Source of the DNA: Ogataea parapolymorpha DL-1
Lineage: Eukaryota > Ascomycota > Pichiomycetes > Pichiales > Pichiaceae
Length of the DNA: 64,000 nucleotides
Direction of reading: 5' to 3'
Assembly: GCF_000187245.1 (NCBI RefSeq)
Contig: NC_027866.1
Coordinates: 674,411 to 738,410, forward strand
This document shows, piece by piece, positions 17,928 to 27,602 of this stretch. The notes under the pieces were generated by a model. The model was given only the letters and a program-made list of their open reading frames with translations, was not told the origin of the DNA and searched no databases. Numbering within the stretch: position 1 is the first letter of the stretch; every line of letters begins with the position of its first letter. Both the position numbers and the translations under genes were made by a program.

Positions 17928-19658
17928 ATGCTTCCCAATCCTTCTGAAAAGTACAAGAAGTTTGTGCCTTTGAAGCTCCCCAATAGACAATGGCCAGATA
18001 GAACGTTCGAGAAACCTCCGCGCTGGCTGTCCACCGACCTCAGAGATGGAAATCAGTCTCTTCCTGATCCGATGTCTGTTGAGGAGAAAAAGATCTATTT
18101 CCAGAAACTGCTTGACATCGGATTCAAAGAGATCGAGGTCGCCTTCCCGTCAGCCTCGCAGATCGATTTCGATTTCACCAGATATTGTGTTGAAAATGCC
18201 CCAGAGGACGTCTCTATCCAGGTTCTTTCTCCGTGCCGTCCAGAGCTGATCAAACGCACTGTCGAGTCGCTTTCTGGAGCTAAAAAAGCCATTGTCCACT
18301 TGTACTTGGCCACCTCTGACTGCTTCCGTGATGTTGTGTTTGGCTTGTCGAAAGAAGAGACGTTGAAGCTTGCTACGGAATGCACTAAGTTGGTGAGAAG
18401 TCTCACTAAGGACGATCCGAAGCAAAAAGACACCGTCTGGTCGTACGAGTTCTCGCCAGAGACGTTTAGTGACAGCGACCCGGACTATGTTTTGGAGGTC
18501 TGCGAGAGTGTTAAGGCTGCTTGGGGCCCAAGTAAGGAAAATCCTATCATTTTCAACCTCCCTGCCACCGTCGAGATGTCGACGCCAAACGTGTATGCTG
18601 ACCAGATTGAGTACTTTTGCACGCACATATCCAACAGAGATACCGTTTGTGTGTCTCTCCACCCACATAACGACCGTGGGTGTGCCGTTGGTGCGGCAGA
18701 GCTTGCGCAGCTTGCTGGTGCCGACAGAGTCGAGGGGTGTCTTTTTGGAAACGGAGAGCGGACTGGCAATGTCGACTTGGTCACTCTGGCTCTGAATCTG
18801 TACACACAGGGGATCCATCCGAACCTGGACTTTTCAGACATGAAATCTGTGATTGATGTGGTGGAAAAATGCAACAAAATCCCTGTGCATGCTCGTGCCC
18901 CTTACGGCGGACAGTTGGTGGTCTGTGCCTTTTCCGGCTCTCACCAGGATGCTATCAAGAAAGGTTTCGAGAGAAGAAAAGACAAGAAGGGCATCTGGCA
19001 GATTCCGTATCTTCCGTTGGATCCACAAGATATCGGCAGAACCTACGAGGCCATCATCCGTGTCAATTCGCAATCTGGAAAGGGCGGTGCCTCGTGGATC
19101 ATTTTGCGCAACATGGAGCTCGATCTTCCTCGTGGCCTGCAAATAAGTTTCTCGAAAGTGGTCCAGGATGCCACCGAGAAGAAGGGAAGAGAGCTCAAGG
19201 CAAACGAGATCATGGATCTGTTCAAGAACGAGTATCTGCTCTACAACTACGAGGACGGCGAAAATCTCAAGCCGGCGGGCAACTTGTTCAAATTGGACAA
19301 CTACTATCTCGGTAATAAGGACAAGAAAACCAGACAGTTGGTGGTCGACATGTCGAATTACGACGGAACTATTTCGTACAAAGTTCTGGGAGAGGGTAAC
19401 GGACCTATCTCTGCGTTTGTGAACGGTTTGAACACACAATTCAAGTCGAAGTTCGAGGTGATTAACTACCACGAGCATTCTCTGGGTTCTGACTCCAACT
19501 CCAAGGCAGCAGCCTACATCAACTGTAAGGTTGACGACAAGCACCTCATTTGGGGTGTTGGTATCAACGAGGATGTCAGCACTGCCAGTTTCAACTCTCT
19601 GTTGAGTGTCATCAACCAAGCCATCCGCAAAGGTGTGATCAAGGAGATGAACGTGTGA
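17928..19658 (+). CDS. LEU4: 2-isopropylmalate synthase
   Basis: First committed step of leucine synthesis: condenses acetyl-CoA with 2-oxoisovalerate. 576 residues from the first ATG. Catalytic and metal motifs are present: DLRDGNQSLPDPMS near 37, HPHNDRG with the His-x-His metal ligands, and LFGNGERTGN. The C-terminal LeuA regulatory domain (about 430-570, leucine feedback) includes the conserved EHSLGSDSNSKAAAYI. The N-terminus (MLPNPSEKYKKF) aligns with the internal start that gives the short cytosolic Leu4 form in S. cerevisiae; no mitochondrial presequence is encoded, and an in-frame stretch upstream begins only with TTG. So a cytosolic enzyme is predicted, unless an unseen exon exists. 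Confidence 0.95.
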   Translation: MLPNPSEKYKKFVPLKLPNRQWPDRTFEKPPRWLSTDLRDGNQSLPDPMSVEEKKIYFQKLLDIGFKEIEVAFPSASQIDFDFTRYCVENAPEDVSIQVLSPCRPELIKRTVESLSGAKKAIVHLYLATSDCFRDVVFGLSKEETLKLATECTKLVRSLTKDDPKQKDTVWSYEFSPETFSDSDPDYVLEVCESVKAAWGPSKENPIIFNLPATVEMSTPNVYADQIEYFCTHISNRDTVCVSLHPHNDRGCAVGAAELAQLAGADRVEGCLFGNGERTGNVDLVTLALNLYTQGIHPNLDFSDMKSVIDVVEKCNKIPVHARAPYGGQLVVCAFSGSHQDAIKKGFERRKDKKGIWQIPYLPLDPQDIGRTYEAIIRVNSQSGKGGASWIILRNMELDLPRGLQISFSKVVQDATEKKGRELKANEIMDLFKNEYLLYNYEDGENLKPAGNLFKLDNYYLGNKDKKTRQLVVDMSNYDGTISYKVLGEGNGPISAFVNGLNTQFKSKFEVINYHEHSLGSDSNSKAAAYINCKVDDKHLIWGVGINEDVSTASFNSLLSVINQAIRKGVIKEMNV

Positions 19659-19720
19659 AATAAATATTTATTTCTTATTTAAATATGTAGGTTTTTTATT
19701 TTATTTATTTATTTCCCCTA

Positions 19721-20323
19721 ATGGAGACGTATGATGATTTGGATAGGGACGAGCTTTTGCAACGTCTTGTGGCGCTCGAAAAAGAATTTAATGCGTATAT
19801 AGGCGAGTCAAAGGAGCTAGAGGAGTTTCTGGAAGGCGAGGTTGAGCGGTTGACCAAGCAGGCCCAGACATTGGAGGACGCCAACAAGAGGCTACAAGAC
19901 CAGCTGGACGCAGCCAACGGCCAAAATATCGAGCTCACGCGGCAGATAGGGGTTTTGGACGATGAGAAGAGAGCAAATGCCAGCCAACTTAACGAGAAAG
20001 TGCGAGCTCTGGAGAAAAGACTCATAGACACAGAGGTTCTCAACGACGGCCTGGAGTCGAAGTTGCGCATTCTGGAGTCTTCCAGAGACGACGAAGACGC
20101 ACGGCTGGGCGAACTAATGGAGCGTATAGCGCTCTTGGATAGCGACAATCTTGATAAGGACCAGCTGATAGGCCAGCTACAGCTTCAGATACAGGCACTT
20201 CAAAGAGAGAATAAGAGTCTTGCGCAGCAGTGTGACAAGTACGAGAAATTCAGCAAACTAATGACAATTAATAGAACGGAATTGAAGGTAGCCAAGTTCC
20301 AGACTCCTCCAATTAACGAATGA
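19721..20323 (+). CDS. NDL1: NudE/Ndl1-like dynein regulator, coiled coil
   Basis: Predicted partner of Lis1 (Pac1) that helps target dynein to microtubule plus ends. 200 residues, almost entirely coiled coil (about 10-185); S. cerevisiae Ndl1 has 189. The segment GESKELEEFLEGEVERLTKQ near residue 28 resembles the start of the NudE coiled coil. The stretch DTEVLNDGLESKLRILESS and the following ERIALL match the order of the NudE C-terminal helix. The short tail is basic. The assignment rests on these weak coiled-coil similarities and on length, so other coiled-coil proteins remain possible. It lies 64 bp upstream of POP1 and close to KIP2, a kinesin that carries dynein regulators. Confidence 0.65.
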   Translation: METYDDLDRDELLQRLVALEKEFNAYIGESKELEEFLEGEVERLTKQAQTLEDANKRLQDQLDAANGQNIELTRQIGVLDDEKRANASQLNEKVRALEKRLIDTEVLNDGLESKLRILESSRDDEDARLGELMERIALLDSDNLDKDQLIGQLQLQIQALQRENKSLAQQCDKYEKFSKLMTINRTELKVAKFQTPPINE

Positions 20324-20387
20324 ATTCGCATGGCACGGCCACGATGGGTAGAATAAATAATACGAAAAAAATTCTATAATTTCCTGT

Positions 20388-22787
20388 ATGGCAGATTTTA
20401 ATCAGCGACGGACAAAACTGTACAATTCGCGGCTTATTCGTGCAGAGGTCGCTGATCCGGCGTTTACAGCAGCACAGGATCCTGTCACCGGGGTCAGTGC
20501 GAAACTGGACGTGGAAAAGTTTGTCCAGTCTAGAGAATTCGAGATCAAAGAGTTTGAGCTTTCCAAGCTCAGATCGCGGTACTCCTCTGCAACAAGGGTG
20601 TTCCAAAGCTTACCAAGGTCCATGCGCAGACGGACTGCAAGCCACAATGTGCGGAGAGTGCCCAAACGCTTGAGGACGCGCGCGTTGCGGGAGATGGGTC
20701 TCTCAATGAAGGAGCCCGACGGGAACGAAACCAAGGGCGTGGACAGACAGGGCAGGCCGTCAAAGGCCAAACATTCGCGCGGAAGGGAGCTGTACCGGCT
20801 GCGGCGGCAGGAAAAGCTTCTGCGCTATGCCGCACGGCTCAAACTCTCCGGACACCTGGTGGATGGAGAGCGTGTTAATGTGCGCAACGTCAAGATGAGA
20901 GCCAAGTTGAAAGCGCTGCGCGAAAGAATACAGGAGCTCTCACAAAGCGCAGAGACGCCTCTAAACAATGTCTGTGGATCTGTGGACTGGACAGGAATCA
21001 ATGAGCGGGCCACTATTGGCAAAGTGTCTACCATCAGGTACATTTCTCGGCAACGGGATTTCAAGTGGCTTCCGACCCACGTTTGGCATGCGAAAAGAGC
21101 ACATATGGTGAAACGATGGGGCTGGAACATTGCATATGAGCCTACCATGAAGTGTTTCCGCCAAACCAGCCGTCAAAGCAGGATCAAGGGCTGCATTGGT
21201 TTCGACACTTCTTTTTATACAACGATTGTCTTGAAAGGAGACGGATTGGGCAAGGTTGTGGAAATTCTGACGAATGGAAAAGCTTTAGGAAAAAAGTACG
21301 TTCAAAACGGCCGGATATGGGAGGGATTCGTCCAGCTTGACGATGAGCTTCTATGCCATTCCATGGTCTGGTGGATAAAAAATGGAAAAGAGTGCGTGCT
21401 AAGAATACACCCATCAGTTTATGATCGTATAATGGACTACCTTCTCTCCAAAAGAGACGAAATTGAAATTCAGGACAGCAGATACTCTATCGGCTCAATC
21501 ACGGTCACCGGACCACAGGCCCTGTGCTCGTTGGCCTCCATCATCCATCCTTCCAGCGAAGCGGTAGCCAGCCAGCTATTTCGTCAGCTATCCACGCTGA
21601 ACAGCTCAGCTATTCCTCTAGGAACCACATTCAGTTTCTTTGCTGATGATCCTCGTCTGTGGCCAAGACCAACCAAGCCCCACACCAAACCATCAGACCC
21701 GTTGGAAACCATCATCCAGGTCCAGAGCGGAGCCGGTGTAGAGGTGTGTGCAGTCGAGGCGCTTTTCTCTGTAGAGGGCAGAGTTGCATCTTACGCAGGC
21801 CAGCCGTCCCTGAAACAGCTGGGCCGGCGAAGAACGCCGGATCTGGTAGGCCGGCCGATCCCGAAGGCCGACTCTGATCCGAGTATCCCTATTGTGCTTG
21901 TGAAGTTGCAGTGCGGGTTTGTTTTGCTGACCCCATGGCATTGGGTGCTACCGTTCTGGCACCAGCTGGCACACACGCCCCATTTTGCACTTGGCGGGCT
22001 GAAACAGCTAGCTCAGCTGGAGTTTGAGAAGGGAGAGCTTAGTTTTGCCGATTGCGCGTTCACGAGGGCAGGTTTCGTCGAGGGCCTGGCCAAAATGGAA
22101 GAGCTGGAAGCACGCTGGGCCAAGCGGCCCAAGAGCAAACGAGTCAACTACGACAAGCTGGACGAGCCTGGATCGCCGTTTGGCTGTGACTGGCGCTACT
22201 TGCAGCTATTGCGGCAGAAATTGAAACAAGTGCCGCGAGTCGAGGACTATTCAGGCACAGAATTCACGATCACACAGGAGAGAGTAATAAAGAACAAACA
22301 GGATGTTTTCGAGGCTATTGAGGACCAGAAAGAAAAAGATAGGCTGATTAACGCGCTGGGGAAGCCAGTTTTCACACAGCTGCCCATCAAGCTGGTTGGC
22401 TTGACGCAGCAGCCCGACACCCCGTCGTCCCGTCTGTCAGTGGTAGCAGTCAAGTTTCGCATGGTCAATAGGGGCCATCCTGCCGATAATGCGCGGATCT
22501 ATGCCATTCCAGAGGAGAGTTATTTGCGTTGGCTAGAGGAAGCTGGCAAAAAGACAATATTAGGCAAGACAATGCCATTTGGTCCCGAATGTCCAGGCAA
22601 AGAGTACCTAATTGGCTACGCCACAAGCGCTACATTTAATTTGGCAGCTGGCAAAGGCACAGGAGTGGGACTTATAGACGCCGAAGTCGCTTACGACCTT
22701 CACACCAAGAACAGACACACATTTATCGTCCGCAACGTGGCCAGCACCGCTTGCTACCTTGCAGAATGGACTCTTGTGGCTGTGTAA
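20388..22787 (+). CDS. POP1: RNase P / RNase MRP subunit Pop1
   Basis: Largest protein of nuclear RNase P (tRNA 5' processing) and RNase MRP (rRNA ITS1 cleavage). 799 residues, against 875 in S. cerevisiae. The N-terminal POP1 domain holds the Arg-rich segments SMRRRTASHNVRRVPKRLR and RQGRPSKAKHSRGRELYRLR, which contact the RNA. It is followed by HVWHAKRAHMVKRWGWNIAY and the POPLD region (about 490-590), including GFVLLTPWHWVLPFWHQLA. The gene order and spacing suggest its own short promoter (64 bp after the NDL1-like gene). Confidence 0.95.
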   Translation: MADFNQRRTKLYNSRLIRAEVADPAFTAAQDPVTGVSAKLDVEKFVQSREFEIKEFELSKLRSRYSSATRVFQSLPRSMRRRTASHNVRRVPKRLRTRALREMGLSMKEPDGNETKGVDRQGRPSKAKHSRGRELYRLRRQEKLLRYAARLKLSGHLVDGERVNVRNVKMRAKLKALRERIQELSQSAETPLNNVCGSVDWTGINERATIGKVSTIRYISRQRDFKWLPTHVWHAKRAHMVKRWGWNIAYEPTMKCFRQTSRQSRIKGCIGFDTSFYTTIVLKGDGLGKVVEILTNGKALGKKYVQNGRIWEGFVQLDDELLCHSMVWWIKNGKECVLRIHPSVYDRIMDYLLSKRDEIEIQDSRYSIGSITVTGPQALCSLASIIHPSSEAVASQLFRQLSTLNSSAIPLGTTFSFFADDPRLWPRPTKPHTKPSDPLETIIQVQSGAGVEVCAVEALFSVEGRVASYAGQPSLKQLGRRRTPDLVGRPIPKADSDPSIPIVLVKLQCGFVLLTPWHWVLPFWHQLAHTPHFALGGLKQLAQLEFEKGELSFADCAFTRAGFVEGLAKMEELEARWAKRPKSKRVNYDKLDEPGSPFGCDWRYLQLLRQKLKQVPRVEDYSGTEFTITQERVIKNKQDVFEAIEDQKEKDRLINALGKPVFTQLPIKLVGLTQQPDTPSSRLSVVAVKFRMVNRGHPADNARIYAIPEESYLRWLEEAGKKTILGKTMPFGPECPGKEYLIGYATSATFNLAAGKGTGVGLIDAEVAYDLHTKNRHTFIVRNVASTACYLAEWTLVAV

Positions 22788-22859
22788 AAAAATTAATATC
22801 AATAACAGCCAAAATAGGAATATTTTTGTTTACAAACTTAAATCTGAACTTTTAGAGCC

Positions 22860-24722
22860 ATGTCTTTTCGTCCTCCACGTATGGCCAACATGCCTACCAG
22901 GGCACAAACCCCTACACGGAGCCGATCGTCGCTGGGATCTGTGGGATCTGCAACGCCAGTTCCCTCGTCGGTCTCAAGGACACGAGCAGCAGCCTCTTCG
23001 ACCGTGCGGCGTCCCATGACTCCCCGTGTCTCGCTGGCTAGTCCAGGGTCCGGACTGCGCTCCAGATCCTCAATGTCAAACTTGAGCACTCCAATAAGAG
23101 CTAGCAGCTCGCTTGGATCGACCGGTTCACAGACCTACCAGGGAACTATCAAGGTTTCTGTGAGACCCCGTCCTTTGAGCGAAACAGCAAGCTCAACTGG
23201 AAGCTGGAACATCAACAAACAGGGCAACATGATAGCCAACGTTGAAGCCGGAGAATTCCAGTACGACAACGTGTTTCTGCCGGACGCAGACAACAGCGAG
23301 GTCTATAGAGACGTTGTGGAGCCTGTGCTTGAGAAATGTCTCCAAGGTTACAACGGGACAGTTTTCGCGTATGGTATGACGGGATCGGGAAAAACGCACT
23401 CCATGCAGGGCTCAGAGTCAGAAAACGGGCTCATTCAGCTCTGTGCCACAGAGCTGTTTCGCAAACTTAACGCGGAGTTCAATGCGTTCAAAGTCGGCTG
23501 TTCCTACCTGGAGATTTACAATGAGAAACTAATAGATTTGTTAAATTTCGACGGCCCAGCAGCGGAGGACCTCAGAATACGGGACGACCCGACTTTTGGG
23601 GTGCGTGTGGTGGGACTGAGTGAGCACTGGGTTGCCAGCGAGAAAGAGCTGATCGAAGTGTTTGAGCGCGGAGACTCGGTGAGGAAAACAAGCTGCACAG
23701 ATTTTAATGACAGGTCGTCGCGGTCGCACGCCGTTCTGCTGATGCGTGTCGAGATGAAACAGGACAGCAGCACGCGGCATTCCACTTTGTGTCTGTGCGA
23801 TCTTGCCGGTTCAGAGAAGGCATCGTCTCAGACCGAACGTCGCAAGGAGGGAGCGTTCATCAACAAGTCATTGCTCGCGCTGAGCACAGTGATTCAGAAG
23901 CTGTCGCAGGGCTCCTTCAACCATATTCCATACAGGGATTCCAAATTGACAAGACTATTGCAGCCGTCATTGAGCGGCGAGTCCATTGTCTCCATCCTGT
24001 GCACGATCCATCTTTCAAGCAGCACATTAACAGAGACAATCAACACACTGCGTTTTGCAGCGCGCGCAAAAAATATTCTAATGAACGTGAGAAAGAATGA
24101 GCAGCAGGACACAGAGAAAGACCGATACGAGCAGCTGGTCCGCGAAAACGAGCGACAGAAACAAGAGATCGAGGACCTCAAGCGCGAGCAAGTGGGAAAA
24201 CGGCTTTGGAGCGGCTCGGACGATGAGTCTGTGGCCCAGTTGACCGCAGAAAATCGAATATTAAATGAGAGACTGGAGCACCTGAAGCGGCTGCATGATA
24301 CAGAAAGCATCCAGTCGGCCATGGAATGTCAGGAAAATTTGCAGCAGCTGCTACAATTCGACGTCTCGGACCCCAAGTTCTCCGAGATCGTGGCCAGTCT
24401 CGAGAGACAATACAAGATGCAGATCTGCCAGATCGAGGAGATGAAGTCATACATTTCGCACCTGGAAAACCAGCTAAGGCGGCAGATGAGCGGTTCGAAG
24501 TCTGGCACCAGCGTTGTGGGCAGCACTAGCGACAAGGACGAAGAGATTGCGGATCTCAAACGGCAGCTCAAGAGCAAGGATTCCATAATCAGCGCGTTGC
24601 GGCAGTCTACAAGGGTGCGCGAGACCATCAACGGCGGAGTCGAGCGACGCGAAAAGCTGTTCCTACGGCCGATCGAAAATACCGTTGCGGTGCAAAAAGA
24701 GCATCTCAAAGGACAGCACTAA
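22860..24722 (+). CDS. KIP2: Kinesin-7 family motor Kip2
   Basis: Plus-end-directed kinesin that stabilises cytoplasmic microtubules and carries Bik1/CLIP-170 and dynein to plus ends. 620 residues. The Ser/Arg/Pro-rich N-terminal extension (about 1-92) precedes the motor (about 97-410), as in S. cerevisiae Kip2. Motor motifs are intact: P-loop GMTGSGKTHSMQG at about 172, switch I NDRSSRSHAV, switch II LCDLAGSEKA. The C-terminal third is coiled coil. The start at MSFRPPRMANMP was taken as the first ATG, 72 bp after POP1. Confidence 0.92.
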   Translation: MSFRPPRMANMPTRAQTPTRSRSSLGSVGSATPVPSSVSRTRAAASSTVRRPMTPRVSLASPGSGLRSRSSMSNLSTPIRASSSLGSTGSQTYQGTIKVSVRPRPLSETASSTGSWNINKQGNMIANVEAGEFQYDNVFLPDADNSEVYRDVVEPVLEKCLQGYNGTVFAYGMTGSGKTHSMQGSESENGLIQLCATELFRKLNAEFNAFKVGCSYLEIYNEKLIDLLNFDGPAAEDLRIRDDPTFGVRVVGLSEHWVASEKELIEVFERGDSVRKTSCTDFNDRSSRSHAVLLMRVEMKQDSSTRHSTLCLCDLAGSEKASSQTERRKEGAFINKSLLALSTVIQKLSQGSFNHIPYRDSKLTRLLQPSLSGESIVSILCTIHLSSSTLTETINTLRFAARAKNILMNVRKNEQQDTEKDRYEQLVRENERQKQEIEDLKREQVGKRLWSGSDDESVAQLTAENRILNERLEHLKRLHDTESIQSAMECQENLQQLLQFDVSDPKFSEIVASLERQYKMQICQIEEMKSYISHLENQLRRQMSGSKSGTSVVGSTSDKDEEIADLKRQLKSKDSIISALRQSTRVRETINGGVERREKLFLRPIENTVAVQKEHLKGQH

Positions 24723-24813
24723 CTAAATACTTTTCATGTATTTTTCAGCCTCGGGCTTTTTCCTCCATAAGTAAAATCGGCACGAAAAATTATTTATCTG
24801 TTTAGGTTCTTCT

Positions 24814-27570
24814 ATGGCTTCGGATAATCCCTACGCCAGCAAACTGACCGATTCTACTACGGACATCGAGCTGTCCCGGATGGACCAGTTCGAGGACGGC
24901 CTATCCACCAGATACGCCGGCAAGACCGTGGAGGAAACCGTTCAAGAACTAGACACAGATGCGAGCAAGGGACTGTGCAATCAGAACGATATTGTGTACA
25001 GGCGATCTGTTCATGGAGTCAATGAGATGGTTAATGAGGAGGAGGAGTCTCTGTTTATTAAATTCGTGTCGACGTTCTACGGCGATCCGATGATCTTGCT
25101 GTTGATCGGGTCTGCTGGCATCAGTTTTTACATGGGCAATCTGGACGACGCCATCAGTATCACGGCGGCTGTGTTGATTGTTGTGACTGTCGGATTTGTC
25201 CAGGAATACCGCTCGGAGAAGAGCTTGGAGGCCCTGAACAAGCTCGTTCCAGAATTGGCGCATCTAACGAGAAACGGCACCACAGAGACGGTGATGGCCT
25301 CAACGCTGGTTCCGGGCGACCTGGTGCATTTCCAGGTCGGCGACCGGATACCGGCCGACGTGAGGCTCACAGAGGCTGTCCACCTGACCATAGACGAAAG
25401 CAATCTCACCGGCGAAACGAACCCGATCTCCAAAAATCTGGACGTGGTCACCAAACCTATGCCTAGCATTGGAGAGAGAACCAACATTGCATTCATGGGA
25501 ACGCTGGTCAGAGACGGCCACGGGTCGGGAATCGTCATTGCCACGAGCCACAAGACTGCTCTTGGCGGGGTGCACTCAATGCTATCTTCTATCGAGAAAC
25601 CTAAGACGCCGCTGCAGAACGCTATGGGCAAGCTGGGTCAACAGCTTTCATTTTTCAGTTTTGCGGTGATTGGCATCATCGGCATCATTGGCGTGATCGA
25701 GGGCCGTTCGTGGCTCGACATGTTCCAGATCAGCGTCTGTTTGGCTGTTGCTGCCATTCCAGAAGGTTTGCCCATCATCGTTGCCGTGACTCTTGCGTTG
25801 GGTGTGCTCAGAATGGCCAAGCAACGTGCAATCGTCAAGAAATTACCTAGCGTCGAGACTCTGGGCTCGGTCAACGTCATCTGCTCGGACAAGACGGGAA
25901 CGCTGACACAGAACCACATGACCATCAGCAAGGTCTGGACCGTCGACATGAAAAATTCGCATTTGAACCTAGAAAAAAAAGACGACGTGTCTGCTAGCCT
26001 GACCAAAGATGTGAAATACATGCTTGAGACAGGAAACCTGTGCAACAACGCCAAGTATTCGGTCGAGAAGGAAAAATACCTTGGAAACCCTACCGACATC
26101 GCCATTATCGAGTCTCTATCCAAGTTTGGCATGGAAGATCTGCGAAACACCAGAGTCCGCTCGAGTGAGTTGCCATTCAACTCTAGCCGCAAATACATGG
26201 CGATCTCGTCGCACTTTGGTGACAAGGCCAAGAGCGAGACGTTTGCAAAGGGTGCCATCGAAAAAATCGTGGGCATGTCCAAAATGTACTACGCCAAGGA
26301 CGGCGAGATCAAACCGCTCACAGAGGAAGTGACAAAATTAATTTTCAAGATGGCTGACGAGCTGGCCAGCGACGGGCTGCGTGTGCTTGGATTTGCCAGA
26401 AACTCAAAGGCCTTCGACAAGGAGCCATCCGACCTTGTTTTCTGCGGCCTCATGGGAATGAACGACCCGCCCCGTCCACAGGTGAGCCAGTCGATTGCCT
26501 CGCTCATCAGAGGAGGCGTCCACGTGATCATGATCACGGGCGACAGCGAGGTCACGGCGACCAACATCGCGCGCAAGATCGGCATGCCACTGAGCGACCC
26601 GGAACGCAGCGTTCTTAATGGAGACAAAATCGACTCGATGTCTGAGGAGGACCTGGCTGACGCGATCCAGTCCGTGTCTGTGTTTGCCAGAACGACTCCA
26701 GAGCACAAGGTGTCTATTGTCCGTGCGTTGCAAATGCGTGGCGACATTGTGGCCATGACTGGAGATGGCGTGAACGACGCCCCTGCACTCAAGCTGGCCG
26801 ATATTGGCATTGCCATGGGCAAGAACGGCACAGACGTTGCCAAGGAGGCCGCAGACATGGTTTTGACCGACGACGACTTCAGCACCATTTTGCACGCCAT
26901 AAGAGAAGGAAAGGGCATTTTCAACAACATCCAGAACTTCCTCACATTCCAGCTGTCGACGTCTGTGGCTGCTCTTTCTCTGATTGCCGTTTCGACGCTT
27001 TTCAACCTGCCTAATCCCCTCAACGCCATGCAGATTCTATGGATCAACATTTTGATGGATGGCCCCCCTGCACAGTCGCTTGGTGTCGAGCCTGTGGATC
27101 AGGAGGTCATGAACAAGCCACCTAGACCAAGGTCCGAGAGGATCCTGACCGCTGCTGTGTTGAAGAGAGTCTTGGTCGCTGCTTTCTGCATCATCGTTGG
27201 AACCATGTACGTCTACGTCCGCGAAATGAAGGATTCTGTCACGAGACGCGACACCACGATGACATTCACGTGCTTTGTCCTCTTTGACATGTTCAACGCT
27301 CTCTCGTGCCGTTCGTACACAAAGTCTGTTTTCCAACTCGGCCTCAAGAACTCCATGTTCAACTACGCCGTTGGCGGCTCGCTGCTCGGCCAGCTGTGTG
27401 CTATCTACGTGCCGTTCTTCCAGTCGATTTTCCAGACCGAGTCGCTTAGCTTCGGCGACCTTGTGTACCTCGTGATGATCACCAGCTCTGTCTGGATCGT
27501 GGACGAGGTCCGCAAGTACCTCAGACGCAAAAATGCGGGTTACTCATACGGTTACTCGACGTCTGTCTAG
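24814..27570 (+). CDS. PMR1: Golgi Ca2+/Mn2+-transporting P-type ATPase
   Basis: Pumps Ca2+ and Mn2+ into the Golgi, supporting glycosylation and secretion. 918 residues. The phosphorylation motif [11 protein letters not shown] has the catalytic Asp at 359. The ion-binding helix contains [19 protein letters not shown]. The hinge [20 protein letters not shown] and the LTGE actuator loop are present. The N-terminus has the SPCA-type cation ATPase domain. All 10 membrane spans can be placed. Methylotrophic-yeast PMR1 genes are known; the single-gene match is very strong. It converges with DBP4 at 32 bp. Confidence 0.97.
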   Translation: MASDNPYASKLTDSTTDIELSRMDQFEDGLSTRYAGKTVEETVQELDTDASKGLCNQNDIVYRRSVHGVNEMVNEEEESLFIKFVSTFYGDPMILLLIGSAGISFYMGNLDDAISITAAVLIVVTVGFVQEYRSEKSLEALNKLVPELAHLTRNGTTETVMASTLVPGDLVHFQVGDRIPADVRLTEAVHLTIDESNLTGETNPISKNLDVVTKPMPSIGERTNIAFMGTLVRDGHGSGIVIATSHKTALGGVHSMLSSIEKPKTPLQNAMGKLGQQLSFFSFAVIGIIGIIGVIEGRSWLDMFQISVCLAVAAIPEGLPIIVAVTLALGVLRMAKQRAIVKKLPSVETLGSVNVICSDKTGTLTQNHMTISKVWTVDMKNSHLNLEKKDDVSASLTKDVKYMLETGNLCNNAKYSVEKEKYLGNPTDIAIIESLSKFGMEDLRNTRVRSSELPFNSSRKYMAISSHFGDKAKSETFAKGAIEKIVGMSKMYYAKDGEIKPLTEEVTKLIFKMADELASDGLRVLGFARNSKAFDKEPSDLVFCGLMGMNDPPRPQVSQSIASLIRGGVHVIMITGDSEVTATNIARKIGMPLSDPERSVLNGDKIDSMSEEDLADAIQSVSVFARTTPEHKVSIVRALQMRGDIVAMTGDGVNDAPALKLADIGIAMGKNGTDVAKEAADMVLTDDDFSTILHAIREGKGIFNNIQNFLTFQLSTSVAALSLIAVSTLFNLPNPLNAMQILWINILMDGPPAQSLGVEPVDQEVMNKPPRPRSERILTAAVLKRVLVAAFCIIVGTMYVYVREMKDSVTRRDTTMTFTCFVLFDMFNALSCRSYTKSVFQLGLKNSMFNYAVGGSLLGQLCAIYVPFFQSIFQTESLSFGDLVYLVMITSSVWIVDEVRKYLRRKNAGYSYGYSTSV

Positions 27571-27602
27571 ATCTAGGAGATATATAGACCTATATATTCT
27601 AT

